Source: Clavelina lepadiformis (lineage: Eukaryota; Chordata; Ascidiacea; Aplousobranchia; Clavelinidae). From it: 64,000 bases of DNA. Shown here piece after piece: positions 25,095 through 35,696 of the stretch. Within the stretch, counting starts at the first letter, position 1. The number at the start of each line of letters is the position of its first letter. The notes under the pieces are model-generated. The model made no database searches. It was given only the letters and a program-made list of their open reading frames with translations, and was not told where the DNA came from. A program made the translations under genes and the position numbers. Where the stretch lies: the NCBI RefSeq assembly GCF_947623445.1, contig NC_135244.1:17298860-17362859 (forward strand), in the 5' to 3' direction.

Positions 25095-25351
25095 AAGAGA
25101 TATAAAATATTTTGAACAGTAAATTATTTTAGAAAAACTATGTTTCAAAATTATTTCTAAATTTTGACCATGAAACTTTAAACATTTGAAGAGATGAAAA
25201 CTTGGCTAATAATTGAAAACCTCTGATAGTTACACAAGACACTCTTATTCTCAAAAGGTTTCTTAAAATTGAATAAAAATTTACTATTACTGGCCTGACT
25301 GGAAAATGCAGCAGTTTTTGACAAGACATCATGTGTACAAAGCTGCAAACT

Positions 25352-25475
25352 TTGGGTGTAGTACACAAGTGCACAACCAGATAACATTACAATATGAGTA
25401 GCTGGGGTCTAGTGTACAAACTACAAAGACATCTTCATCTTGTAGTTGTGCACTTGTATACTAAATCCCAAATTT
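25352..25475. mobile_element. Short inverted-repeat element
   Basis: The left part contains GTAGTACACAAGTGCACAAC, and the right part contains GTTGTGCACTTGTATACTA followed by AAATCCCAAA. These form roughly 27-bp imperfect inverted repeats around a 70-bp centre. It is related to the hairpin at 6645-6674. Limits are approximate. Confidence 0.5.
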
Positions 25476-25479
25476 TTGG

Positions 25480-25640
25480 TGATGACATGCACTGAAGCAT
25501 CAATTCTTTGTTTGTTTATTAAAAGTTGGCGTTCAAGCCACCAGTTTTTCTTTATTTATTATAAATCAGCGTGACCATTAGAAAGTTTGGCATGCATGCT
25601 GATGAACCTCGTGTGTACAAGTGTCGCACTTTCCACTCTG
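25480..25640 (+). repeat. Dispersed repeat family B, copy 2
   Basis: Runs from GTGATGACATGCACTGAAGC to CGCACTTTCCACTCTGG. Shared words with copies at 20820 and 29995 include GGCATGCATG, the TTGTTTATT runs and the CTTTCCACT end. Confidence 0.6.
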
Positions 25641-25763
25641 GATTAAACCTAATGGTAACTTATTTGTGTTTATCGCTTTAAGATGAAACTTTGGCTTAAT
25701 ATCAAACAATACATGAAACCTTTTAATGTAACGCTGCGTCTTTTCTCAGTTCAAGAATAAAGA

Positions 25764-26413
25764 TAGACCCTTTCCGAGTTATCAACACCAATTTTTTTGG
25801 GTAGCAAGATTTTTTCGATCACTTTTACTTAACGATGAAAATTATCAATCCACTTAGATTATTTTTTGAATTAGAAACAGTCTGGGCATTGGTTTGTAAA
25901 GATTTCGCTCAGGTGAGTCGTATATGAATTCCTTTACGTAATAATATGTTGCCTAGTTGCCTAGTTCTGGAAATATGTTGCCTAGTTTTTATTTTACAGT
26001 GCTTTGAATCCTACGCACTGGGCTTGTCTGATATGACGTCTAGATACAGGGTCAGCGAAGAATGCAATGTAAAAAGCGTAAGAGTATACATGTAATCTGT
26101 GGCGCGTTACACAGGATAATTTTGTTTGGCACGTCAAGTAATTGAAATAATCAAGTAGAGGTTAATACAAACCGAGTTATTATATTGAAACGCGCCACAG
26201 ATACCATGCAAACTTTTACGCATTTTACATTGCATGCTACACTGACCAGTTAAAATGGCTTCGTATCGAACTAGTCTACTGCATAGGCCTCGAATTACTG
26301 TTAAATAAGAACTATATAGGGTAACATATTTTCAATTTTTTTATTACATAAAGGAATTCATATGCAACTCACCTAAGATCTTGCCACCCAGACAGTAACT
26401 CAGAAATGGTCTA
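25764..26413. mobile_element. Foldback element, copy 2 (compact)
   Basis: Starts TAGACCCTTTCCGAGTTA and ends AACTCAGAAATGGTCTA. It has the same arms as copy 1 but is shorter, with arm material deleted. The central segment (about 26090-26200) is in the opposite orientation to copy 1: here CAAACCGAGTTATT follows AATAATCAAGTAG, whereas copy 1 reads AATAACTCGGTTTG before CTACTTGATTATT. No coding capacity. Confidence 0.8.
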
Positions 26414-27670
26414 CTGTGATATCATAAATTCGGTCCCATTCCAATCTTCAATAAATAAAAAAACAGCGCAATAAACAACGTCTGCTTTAATGCCAATTTA
26501 TGACACAGAATACAACTGTGCTTGAGAGAATTGAGACAGCACTGAGCACTGCATGCTGTCTGGCCAAGATTTTAGCATCAGCACGCATACGGCGAATGCT
26601 GAACAGCACGAGTACGAATGCTATTTTCAACTTCTGGTTGAAAACAGCCAAAAAGGAAAGATCAGTACACTGCCATGCAGCATGAGGATAACAAAATTGA
26701 TAAATAGTCAAACATATACCTAACATTTGGATTTTACACATCCTTAATTGACGCGTGATAAACAGTATTCACCACCATGAAATTTGCTTCATGGGTCTAG
26801 GATTCATATTAGTCAGCGGTACCGCACTTTAAGAACCTGACGAAACGAGTCACCAATGTATTTTTTGCTTGCGAGAAATCGCTTATCGCTACGATGACAT
26901 CTGCCCTCGGTATGTTCGAAGCGCAACCTTTAGCTAGGCTATCTCATAGACATTACGTTTACCATAATTAGCAGTTTGGCTTGAAGTTTTCTACGACTAC
27001 GCGTCACGACGCACGTTAGAATAAAAAAAATGAAATACGATTTTGTTCAACCTTCTCCTCTACAATTCAAAATCACTTTTCAATTATCTTTTGTTTGTTT
27101 TTAAAGAATTTTTCAAATAATTCTATAACCAGAATGTTTGGCGACGTTTGTTACCTCAGAAACCTGACTGATTCCTTCTTTTTGATAGAACCTATGCCAT
27201 AGAATACTAATCAATAAGTTAATAACATAGTAATACCAAATAATAACTACTAAGAACATACTTATAACAATATTAAATACTAATCTAATTGATGAATAAC
27301 CGTAGAAAGTTCGTTTTTGCCTATTATACGGAATCCGTGGAAGTCCGTCCAGTCCGCCTTTTAACTAACTCCAAAAAATTATACTACTGTATACTAAAAA
27401 GGTGACGGTGAGGTCCTGTAACCATTTTGCTGTGACCATGTGCCTTGATTGCCTGGCGAAGGCCGAGGAAGATGGGGTGTGACATTGTGTTGTATTTTTA
27501 ATTAGTTTATATGGTAGGGTATTATTATCAATTTACCACGGAGACTCTATTGGAAACTGCGGGTTATGGCACACAAAACTCATCTAAGTCTTTCATGTTC
27601 ACGCAATTTATAATTAATATGCAAACCGTTACAATTCACAAACGATAAAAAGTTGCTTGTTTTAACGGGA
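26414..27670. other. Intergenic, nothing recognised
   Basis: No gene recognised on either strand; AT-rich with no long repeats noticed. Confidence 0.45.
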
Positions 27671-27721
27671 ATGGACCCATTCTGAGTTACGGGAACTGTC
27701 TGGGCGGCAAGATTTTTTTCG

Positions 27722-28285
27722 GATTGCATGCAGTCCTGTAAAGTAGCCTGCACAGGTAAGTTACCAGCTGCCGTTTACCAAAGTAGTACAAGAGGAATAT
27801 GGTAAACTGCAATTAGGCTATTCACTGAATTGAAATGTATGCTAATTTTCAACTTAAAACAACGTACAATATTTTCCAAAGTGTAAATTGACCTGAAACT
27901 AATCCCCTCTGACCCAAACTTCCATTACTCATGATTAAATTACTAAGTTACGTTGCGAATTGGCGTAAACACTATTGTTCAACTTAAAATCACATTTTTT
28001 TCAATGTCTAAATTCATTTAAAACTAAGCCATTCCAACCCAATTTCTTACCTCTCATGACTAAATTAAATCAAAAATAAATCTGAACAAAAAAAGAAATA
28101 TCATCAAGATTCGAACCCGATACCTCCAGCATACGACACCTTTCATTAACCACTATGTCACTGCATTACTTTCTTCTCGTTATCCAAAACGACAGTGATT
28201 AACCCATCAGCGCAAATATTCCAGTCACCGTATTGCGATTCAGCAACTCCAGTAAACGGAAGCCGTTGAAATAGTCACTTCATTT
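27722..28285 (-). repeat. Insertion carrying a tRNA-like (SINE) promoter
   Basis: On the reverse strand a B-box GGTTCGAATC (28108-28117) lies about 32 nt downstream of an A-box-like TGACATAGTGG (28150-28160), the arrangement of a tRNA-derived SINE head. Downstream on the same strand lie two diverged tandem units of about 110-130 bp (around 27975-28075 and 27848-27950), sharing TTCAACTTAAAA and CTCATGAxTAAATTA. The whole block is absent from the homologous position in the other foldback copies, so it is an insertion. Confidence 0.55.
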
Positions 28286-28598
28286 CTCGATCTTAACCTA
28301 TACTTAACAATGGAAATTGTCAACTTACTTTTATTCTTTTTTAATTTACTGATCCTGGACATGGGATTGTATTGAAAGATTTTGCTCCGAAGGTGAGTAG
28401 CATATGAATTCCTTTACACGAGAAAAAGAAAGTTTGGAAAATATGTTGCCTAGTTTTTATTTTACAGCAGTTTAAATCCTGCGCACTAGAGCTGTTCAAT
28501 ACAAAGTCATGTTACGTGGTCAGTGTAACATGCAATGTAAAATGTGTATATAAGAGTTTGCGTGTTACCTGCCGCACGTTTGAATCTAAAAATTCGGT

Positions 28599-28725
28599 GA
28601 TCTCCTTTACTTTTGCACTCCCATATCAGGATTGAGTATTGAGGAATTATTTCGTCACAATTTCTTTTCTATTGAAATCTCCTTCCCATTTAGCCTTTGA
28701 AGCCGGAGTGCAAAACTAAGAGACG
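28599..28725. mobile_element. Small inverted-repeat element nested in foldback copy 3
   Basis: TCTCCTTTACTTTTGCACTC at 28601-28620 pairs imperfectly with GGAGTGCAAAACTAAGAGAC at 28705-28724. The segment is missing between TCGGT and TTGTATT in the other foldback copies, so it inserted after them. Confidence 0.6.
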
Positions 28726-29884
28726 TTAATTTGGTTTGTATTTACTTCCAGTTGGTTATTTTAAAGTTTAGTTAATGTGCGAAACAAAATTTGCCTGTAA
28801 AACGCACCGCAGATAACATACAAATTACACATTATACTTTGCATGCTTCCTTGACCACATAGATGTCTTATCAAACGATTCTAGTGCGTACCATGCGTAG
28901 TGGTAGGATTCAAACTATTATAAAATAAAAACTTGGCAACATATTCTCAAATCTTTTTTATCACGTAAAGGAATTCAATGCAACTAATCTGAGCAAAATA
29001 TTTTCAATCCAATACCCAGACTGTTTGTAATTTTAAAAAAATCAAAGTGGGTGGACAATTTCCATTGTTAAGTGCAGGCGATTGAAAAAATCTTGCCAGC
29101 CAATGACAGCTGTAACTCGGAAAGAGTAGATCTATTTTAATACTGGTTACTAAACAAAGAATATAGGCTAAAGTATAAGGAATATTTGCGTATACTGTAC
29201 TGTATCACTAAACGTAAATTATGTGTTTCTGCGCGCATGATCTTTCACCAAAAATTGCCTTGTTAGTATTTTCCAGTCTGTTGAATTGTTATTGTAAGCC
29301 ACAGTTATCTTCATATTGTGTTGTAGTAGCCAGCTAATTAGCTGTTTTGTGTTCTGTCTGAAGATAAATATTATGAGGTGTTGGCTATGCTATTTCTGTA
29401 TTTGCATGTGATGGGGAATCAGTAATAAGATCTCCCCCAAAATTCTAAAATCAAAGTTTTTTGCAATTAACCTAGCTTACATTGTATCATTTTTATGTGA
29501 TAGGTTATGTACCAATTTGACAACAGATATGTCAGAATGGCAATATTGGCAAGACAAGAAAGACTAAAAAATATATGAAATATTGTAATTTGAATTGTAG
29601 TTGCAGGATTTATTGTTGTAAAGTAAATTGGTGTCAATTTTCATTTGACAGTTATCAGTGATAGGCTAACAACATCAGGGTACATTTGGTAAATAAAGCT
29701 TTTTTTAACAATTTCTTTCACAAATCACACTTATAAGTTAGTTTTTAATAAGCTAGGTTTGTTCATTAGAAACTTTGGTGTGCAGCCCAGCTAACAATCG
29801 ACCAAATGATTGCAATATATTTAGAGGCCAGAAGCTGGGTAAATTTTGTTTGAAGTGCTTCATCCAAACTGTTCTCCTTAGGTC

Positions 29885-29990
29885 GACATAGTAGCCAAGT
29901 AGTTAAAGTGTTGGGTTCTCTATAATGCGACCTGGTCCAAGTTCAATAGCTTACCCAGTGCAGCTTCCGTTGTAATATCCTTGGGCGATC
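29885..29990 (+). repeat. tRNA-like SINE fragment
   Basis: TAGCCAAGTAGTTAAAGTG resembles an A-box region, and CCAAGTTCAATAGC resembles a B-box region, followed by CCTTGGGC, a word common in SINE bodies. It is diverged and short. Confidence 0.4.
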
Positions 29991-29994
29991 CCCA

Positions 29995-30165
29995 TAGTGG
30001 AAAGTGTTCACCTGCATACACAACATGTATCAACATGCATGCCGAATATTTTAATCATAACTCCGATTTGTAATAAATAAACAAAGAAAATTTGGTTGTT
30101 TGAATGCCGATTTGTTATAAAAAAATAAACAATTGAAGCTTTAGTGCACGCCATCACAGCAAAAT
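29995..30165 (-). repeat. Dispersed repeat family B, copy 3 (inverted)
   Basis: The reverse strand runs from GTGATGGCGTGCAC through CTTCAATTGTTTATT, ATTACAAATCGG and CGGCATGCATG to CACTTTCCACTATGG, matching copies at 20820 and 25480. Confidence 0.6.
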
Positions 30166-30364
30166 TTGTGTTTGCCCACACGATTTCCCAACTTCTGAAG
30201 ATGTCAAAACTACCATACTTTTTGGTCAGGGATAAGGCATTTACGACGCTCGCTCCTGTTCAAAGGACCTTGTGAGCAGTTCTCAGGCAATAATACAATA
30301 TAAAAACTTAGTAACAAATGTCTGTGACATTGAAAGGGATTTATGCCAAACATCCAACCACATT

Positions 30365-30500
30365 TTGTTATTGTCAGCTCAGTGGTTAGAACATTTGGCT
30401 CACAATAATGTAGCCCATGTTCAATACCATGTCGCTGTATCATTTATAATGCCCTTGGGCAAAGCATTAACGACAGTTTCACCTGTTCATTGGTCCTGGT
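30365..30500 (+). repeat. tRNA-like SINE
   Basis: GTCAGCTCAGTGGTTAGAAC is a good A-box region (TRGCNNAGTGG-like), and CATGTTCAATACC is a weaker B-box, about 40 nt apart. The body contains CCCTTGGGCAAAGCATTAAC, typical of tRNA-derived SINEs in marine animals, and continues to the TGGTCCTGGTGAATAG area. A related partial body lies near 30225-30280. Confidence 0.5.
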
Positions 30501-31112
30501 GAATAGTTTTAAATTAAACAATACAATACTAAAACAATGCATGTGCATAACTGGACTTGCACAATGATTAACTCCTAAGCGGGGTCCAAGCGATAAGGAA
30601 TTGTTGTTGAGTTTAGGTCGTGCGAATATTTTCCTTAGTCTGAGGATAAAGGTTATGTTACGATACCATACCATTTGAGACTCTGGCACTTAAGTATACA
30701 TGACAAAAGTAGAAAATTTATCGACTAGTGCTTGTGTTACATCACTTGAATTATCTTACACTAGACCTAGGTATTGGTATTTTACTTTTTAACTCAAAAA
30801 ATTTGAAGAAATTTTATGTCAATGCCACCTCGTCTCAACTAGATCAATTAACTGATATTTTAGTTAATCTGAGTTGAAGAAAGGTTTGGGAATTAGATTG
30901 TTGTTGGTCGTTAGTGCAGCATAGCTAGCCTATTGTTTAACGCTTGCAACACTGCCAAAGGTTATTTATAAGAAAGCAAATAATTTGAATTGTATATTTT
31001 CATAATTCCTTAGCTATATACTCTCTTTCTGTACTTCTGTTTTATGCCTTGCAATTGTTTGTTTTTTTTGAAGAAATTTTTTAAACAAACTTGTCCATAT
31101 TAAATCTTCATA

Positions 31113-31547
31113 ATGCCAAGAGTTCGACGTAGTCGCAAACCTCCTCCAGATGGATGGGAACTCATCGAACCTACTCTTGATGAGCTGGATCAGAAAATGC
31201 GAGAAGCAGAAACAGAATCGCATGATGGGATGAGGAAAGTTGAATCACTCTGGCCGATCTTCAAAATTCATCATCAAAAATCGAGATACATTTTTGATCT
31301 TTTTTATCGAAGAAAAGCTATCAGCCGAGAACTCTACGATTATTGTTTGAAAGAGAACATTGCTGACAAAAACCTAATTGCTAAGTGGAAAAAGCAAGGT
31401 TATGAAAATCTATGCTGCCTGAGGTGCATCCAGGCAAGGGACACAAATTTCGGCACAAACTGTATTTGTCGGGTACCAAAGGACAAGCTGGAAGCTGGAA
31501 AAGTTGTGGAATGTGTTCATTGTGGCTGCCGGGGTTGTTCAGGTTGA
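31113..31547 (+). CDS. BUD31: BUD31 homologue (G10 family), spliceosome component
   Basis: A single uninterrupted exon encodes 144 residues, the same length as human BUD31. It begins [20 protein letters not shown] and has the family blocks [48 protein letters not shown] and [13 protein letters not shown]. The C-terminal cysteine cluster ([11 protein letters not shown]) binds zinc in the family. BUD31 is a nuclear component of the activated spliceosome. No residue expected in the family appears lost. Vertebrate BUD31 has coding introns, so the intronless frame here is an intron loss or a retained retrocopy. An AATAAA lies 400 bp downstream. Confidence 0.97.
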   Translation: MPRVRRSRKPPPDGWELIEPTLDELDQKMREAETESHDGMRKVESLWPIFKIHHQKSRYIFDLFYRRKAISRELYDYCLKENIADKNLIAKWKKQGYENLCCLRCIQARDTNFGTNCICRVPKDKLEAGKVVECVHCGCRGCSG

Positions 31548-31949
31548 AATGTAAGCAATGCAACATATACTTTGGTGATTTCTTACTTCTCAATCTTTTA
31601 AACCAAGCCAGCTGTACTTGAAATTTTGAAACTATCGTCGTTTACTATTTCGTGCAGCTAATGTACATAATTTTAAAATGGTTTGCTTGTGTCGTATATA
31701 AAAACACTCACCACTATAAAACGTCACCTGTTTAAAGAATTGTTATGGTCTTTCAGTTCTTTTACTAGTGAGTTACTTTAGAATAGAAAAGTTTTTGGAA
31801 GTACATTGCTTTTTGTGAAACGTATGATGTGTCTGTTTACCGCTTTACTTGTGTTGATGGAAGCATAGTTAAGTTAAAAAGAATTTTTGGTATAACATCA
31901 AGTGGTTATGAATTTTTCAACCTGGCTTGAATCATCGCAAAATTATAAA

Positions 31950-31955
31950 AATAAA
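31950..31955 (+). terminator. BUD31 poly(A) signal
   Basis: AATAAA follows a 400-nt 3' UTR. A second AATAAA occurs near 32003-32008, and a pyrimidine-rich splice acceptor (TGTTTTATTATAG) ends at 32036, only about 80 bp after the first signal. Confidence 0.6.
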
Positions 31956-32146
31956 GATTATACATGCTGTGTTAGCGCTAGACAAACTATGAATTTCAAC
32001 TAAAATAAACTTGCAATTTTCATTGTTTTATTATAGGGACATGATGAGTGTAATAAGTAGAGTATGAATGGATGTGAGGTTTTGTTGCCTATTCTTATGA
32101 AGAAAATGTGACCAAGAAAGTCTTGGAATTTTTGGCGTAATTTGGT

Positions 32147-35100
32147 ATGGAAAACAGCCTTGAGGATGCAACAAGTGACAGTATTAAAAATGAAAAGAAC
32201 ACCACAGCTGGAAAAGAGAATATCAATGTTGTTATTGTGCCAGAGAGCATTTTGCAAGCGTTCAAAAATAGTTCCAGCCTTAACCTGGACACAGACGATG
32301 TGGCAAACAATAACTCTGGCAATCTACTTAACATTGGAACCACTGAGACTGGTGAATGTGTGAATAACATTGATTTATCAAATGGGAATATATGGCTTTC
32401 CTTACATAGCAATCCTTTCTACACCAGCAATGATGACATAACATCTAGCAATAACCCCGCAGATGAAACTTGTCCTAAAGTAACTGCCAATGTAGGACCA
32501 TCCACCCAAAATGGGTGTGTTCAAATTTCCAATTCCCAAGAGAAAGTCGATGCTGCTATAAACAATTGTGAAGTTCAATTACCATTACTGGATAACTGTG
32601 TTTTAATTCCATCATTGCATCCTGATGATACCTCCATTGCACATCCATACATAAATGGGACTTCTTTTGGCCCTACCAATCCAAATCAGCCCGCTGCTAA
32701 TTCGTATATTTCGATGAGGATACAGAGTGTTGAAAGTGATGGTGATAAAAGCATATACACACTGGCACCTGCATTCAATCTTGATGCGAATGTAAATTTT
32801 TTAACGGACCAGGTTACAGCTGACAAGTTTCAGGCAGATGTGGACAATGTAACCACAAGCCTTGAATTACAAATTCCAGTTTCAATCAATAACGACACAG
32901 CAACCACTGAAAATCCTCAAAAAACCATCACTGTCTCAAGAGCTGATAGTTCCGTACCTACAGTTATTTTACGTGAAACTTCTGCAAAAACAAAAGTTGC
33001 AACTGCTGACAAAGCTACGTATGCAGATGGTTCCAAATCATTGCATAGATGCATGAAAGATGGCTGCAATGAAGTTTTTAAATCAGCACTGCAATATCGT
33101 AAACATGTGTCTACCGTGCATGAACTGGGTAAGATGTACAAGTGTAAGCACCCAAATTGTAAGTGGTCTTTTCAAACACCATATAAACTTAAAAGACATC
33201 TTCAGTCTCATTACAAAGGCAAGCCATATGTATGTCCATATCCAGGATGCAATGTTGGCTTTTCCATTGATTATAATCTAAAAGCTCATCTGAAAATGCA
33301 CAACACAGTAATGCCAGAGCGTGTCTGCAAAGTATGCGACTTGCTTCTTTCCAGCAAGCAAGAATTACACACGCATATGCGTAAGGTGCATGATGAAAAG
33401 CCGTCCTTTCCGTGCAACATTTGCGGAAAACATTGTCATACTTCAGCTGCACTTGTTATGCACAAACGAGCCCATGATGCTAAGAAGTATAAATATGATT
33501 GTCCGGTGTGCGACAAGAAATTTGCGAGGAGATCCGAACTGAAAATGCATCTTTACACCCATACCGGTGAAAGACCTTTTCAATGCCCTCATTGTGAGTG
33601 GGGATTTGTGTCACTTTCAAGATTAAACAGACACATGATGACACATGAAAGCAGTGGACGGTATATATACATATTTGTTTTATAAAATATTAATCTTTGC
33701 CTAGCTATCTTAGCAAGATATTGTGCTTTTTGCAAATGGCTTAACGGACAAGAATACTTTTCTGTAGTACGCGTTAGATTGCCAAACATTTGTATGGACA
33801 TTCTTGAATTTTGTGTGTCATTTTTTATCAAAAGAGTACATGTTTAGATTTAAGTGTTCTCAAGCAAACTGTGACAGCAGTTTTCATCGTTTACATCACT
33901 TGGTGGCTCACATGCGTCAAGTGCACAAAATACAGGAATTTAACGATGACAGAATTTTGCAAGAATATATCACGGAAGCAAAAGGTAATACTATTGATAG
34001 TAATTCGTATTATTGATCCCATTCCGGGTTGTTCAAGTGTATAATCTTCATTACGAGAACGTTTATAAAACATCGTTTTTGTATATGTATTTGTGGCTTT
34101 CTAGGTGGGAAGGAATTTCAATACTTCAACTGTGATGCATGTGGTTGTGGTTTTTTATCAGCTCATGGTCTTGGCAGACATCAGCTGAAATGTTTAGAGT
34201 TTATGGCACTCTCTGAAAGTATGCTTTTCTTGGCAATTACAGTGCAATTTCATTAGCTGACTGTTCTATAATTTTACTTGACCCACCAATCACCATATCC
34301 TTGTGCATAAATGTACAGTGACTCAGTGAGTAGTGTGGCAAAGAAAATTTATACTAAAGCTGTAGTCAAGTGTCCCAGTTATTGCTTGTGAGAGATATGC
34401 CATTTAAATGTCCTGGCATCTGGGTTAATGTTTTGTTTTAATAAAACTTCCAGGACCACCTGTAACTGTCTCAGTGGATGTGAATGGAACAGATGAGCCG
34501 CTTGATGATGCGATGGTTGTTCATGTTGAAGATTACGCAGCGCTTAAGGTAGATTATGCAGTAATCTAGTGTTTCTTAAGAACTTACTTCCTTTGCGTAC
34601 TGCAAGATCTGTAATATTTATTATTGCATTTTCAGGTTATTTCTACTTCAAGTAACGCCTCAGATAAGTCAGTATCAGAGGTGAATAAGATAACAAAGAT
34701 TGATTCACTGGAGAACTTTGCACTAGGACAAAATACAAACAACGTTAAAGAAAACAAATCTAACCCCACAACCAGTCAAATAAAACAATTAGCTTCAGCA
34801 GCTAATGAAACTTTGCCCATATCGACAAATGAAGACACAGTTGTAACCATGAACAACGATTGGGTTGCCGCGCTCTTGCCAGACTTATCCCAAAAAATTA
34901 ACTGTTCACGTTATCTTGCATGTCATGGTCATGATCAGGCTAGTCATATGACGCTTGTTCCTTTTATGGATGACGTCACGGTTTTAAATGACACCACAAC
35001 GCAGCAGTTTTTGCGTTTAGATGACGCCATAACATCTTGTGTTGATTCTGTGAATGTTCCAGGTAATCGAAAAAGCTTTCAATAAGTTTATATTATTCTT

Positions 35101-35696
35101 GTTTTCTTGAAGGTTTTTAATTTTTCATTAATCATAGAAAATAGTAATAGTAAATTTGATTGACATTCACAATTCATTTGAACACTATTTTGTTTTGGGT
35201 TCTTCAGCTAGCATTACGTAGAAAGTGATTTTTCAATGTAGAACAACAAACTGTAAAGGAAAACTTCCACTAAACAAGAATTTTATTCTACTTTGTAAAA
35301 ACAGCTGATTGTACCGACCATAAGGGTACTGGAAATGCGGACTTGCTGCAACAGTACGTCATAGGTGCTCCAAGCTTGGATGACATCGAAGTCAGTGAAA
35401 ACTTGGACATCAGCGGACCATCTTACGACGAACAGGTAGAGATGTGTATTTTAGAATATCGAATCCTTGAGAACCGAAATGAAAAAATTATTCTACTTTG
35501 CACATCCCTACGATCAGGTAGACGTTTGTTTTGTCTCTTGATCCGTGTTTCCAAATCACGTTGTTTACTTTGGGCCTTTAACGGTCTGCCGTTATGCTTT
35601 GGTTTAAGCGTTATAGCGTTTAGCCTTGTTGCGCGTTTTGTTTTTATGGAAAACAATTACTTTGACGAAAGTAAGTCACCAAGTGCGTTGTTTTAG
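32147..35696 (+). CDS. ZXD-like C2H2 zinc-finger protein
   Basis: Exons: 32147 to about 33653, then 33835-33984, 34105-34218, 34454-34548, 34636-35062 and 35305-35696 (about 894 residues). The start ATG follows an in-frame TAA. Residues 1-300 are polar, Asn/Thr-rich and probably disordered. Nine fingers follow: about 302-325, 331-355, 361-385, 392-415, 421-443, 451-473 and 479-501, plus one each in exons 2 and 3 (the last is C2HC-like). The finger containing KWSFQTPYKLKRHLQSH followed by CNVGFSIDYNLKAHLKMH is characteristic of ZXDA/B/C, which cooperate with CIITA in mammals; a nuclear DNA-binding role is inferred. The exon 1 donor is awkward: the stronger GT at 33661 breaks phase, whereas GT at 33654 (CA-GTGGAC) keeps it. 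The final exon may instead splice out at CAG-GTAGAG (about 35435), because the open tail beyond that looks unlike protein. Confidence 0.75.

Larger units (their letters stand above)
27671..29133. mobile_element. Foldback element, copy 3, interrupted twice
   Basis: The left end GGACCCATTCTGAGTTAC and right end GTAACTCGGAAAGAGTAGATC match the family. The left arm is interrupted at about 27722 and resumes at about 28285 (CGATCTTAACCTATACTTAAC). The centre, oriented as in copy 1, is interrupted at about 28599-28725 by a small inverted-repeat element. Confidence 0.75.

Noticed and set aside
35435..35696. Hydrophobic C-terminal tail of the zinc-finger frame
   Set aside because: Kept only as an uncertain end of the gene. 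It is unlike the preceding acidic sequence and sits after a plausible CAG-GTAGAG donor, so it was not interpreted as a membrane domain.
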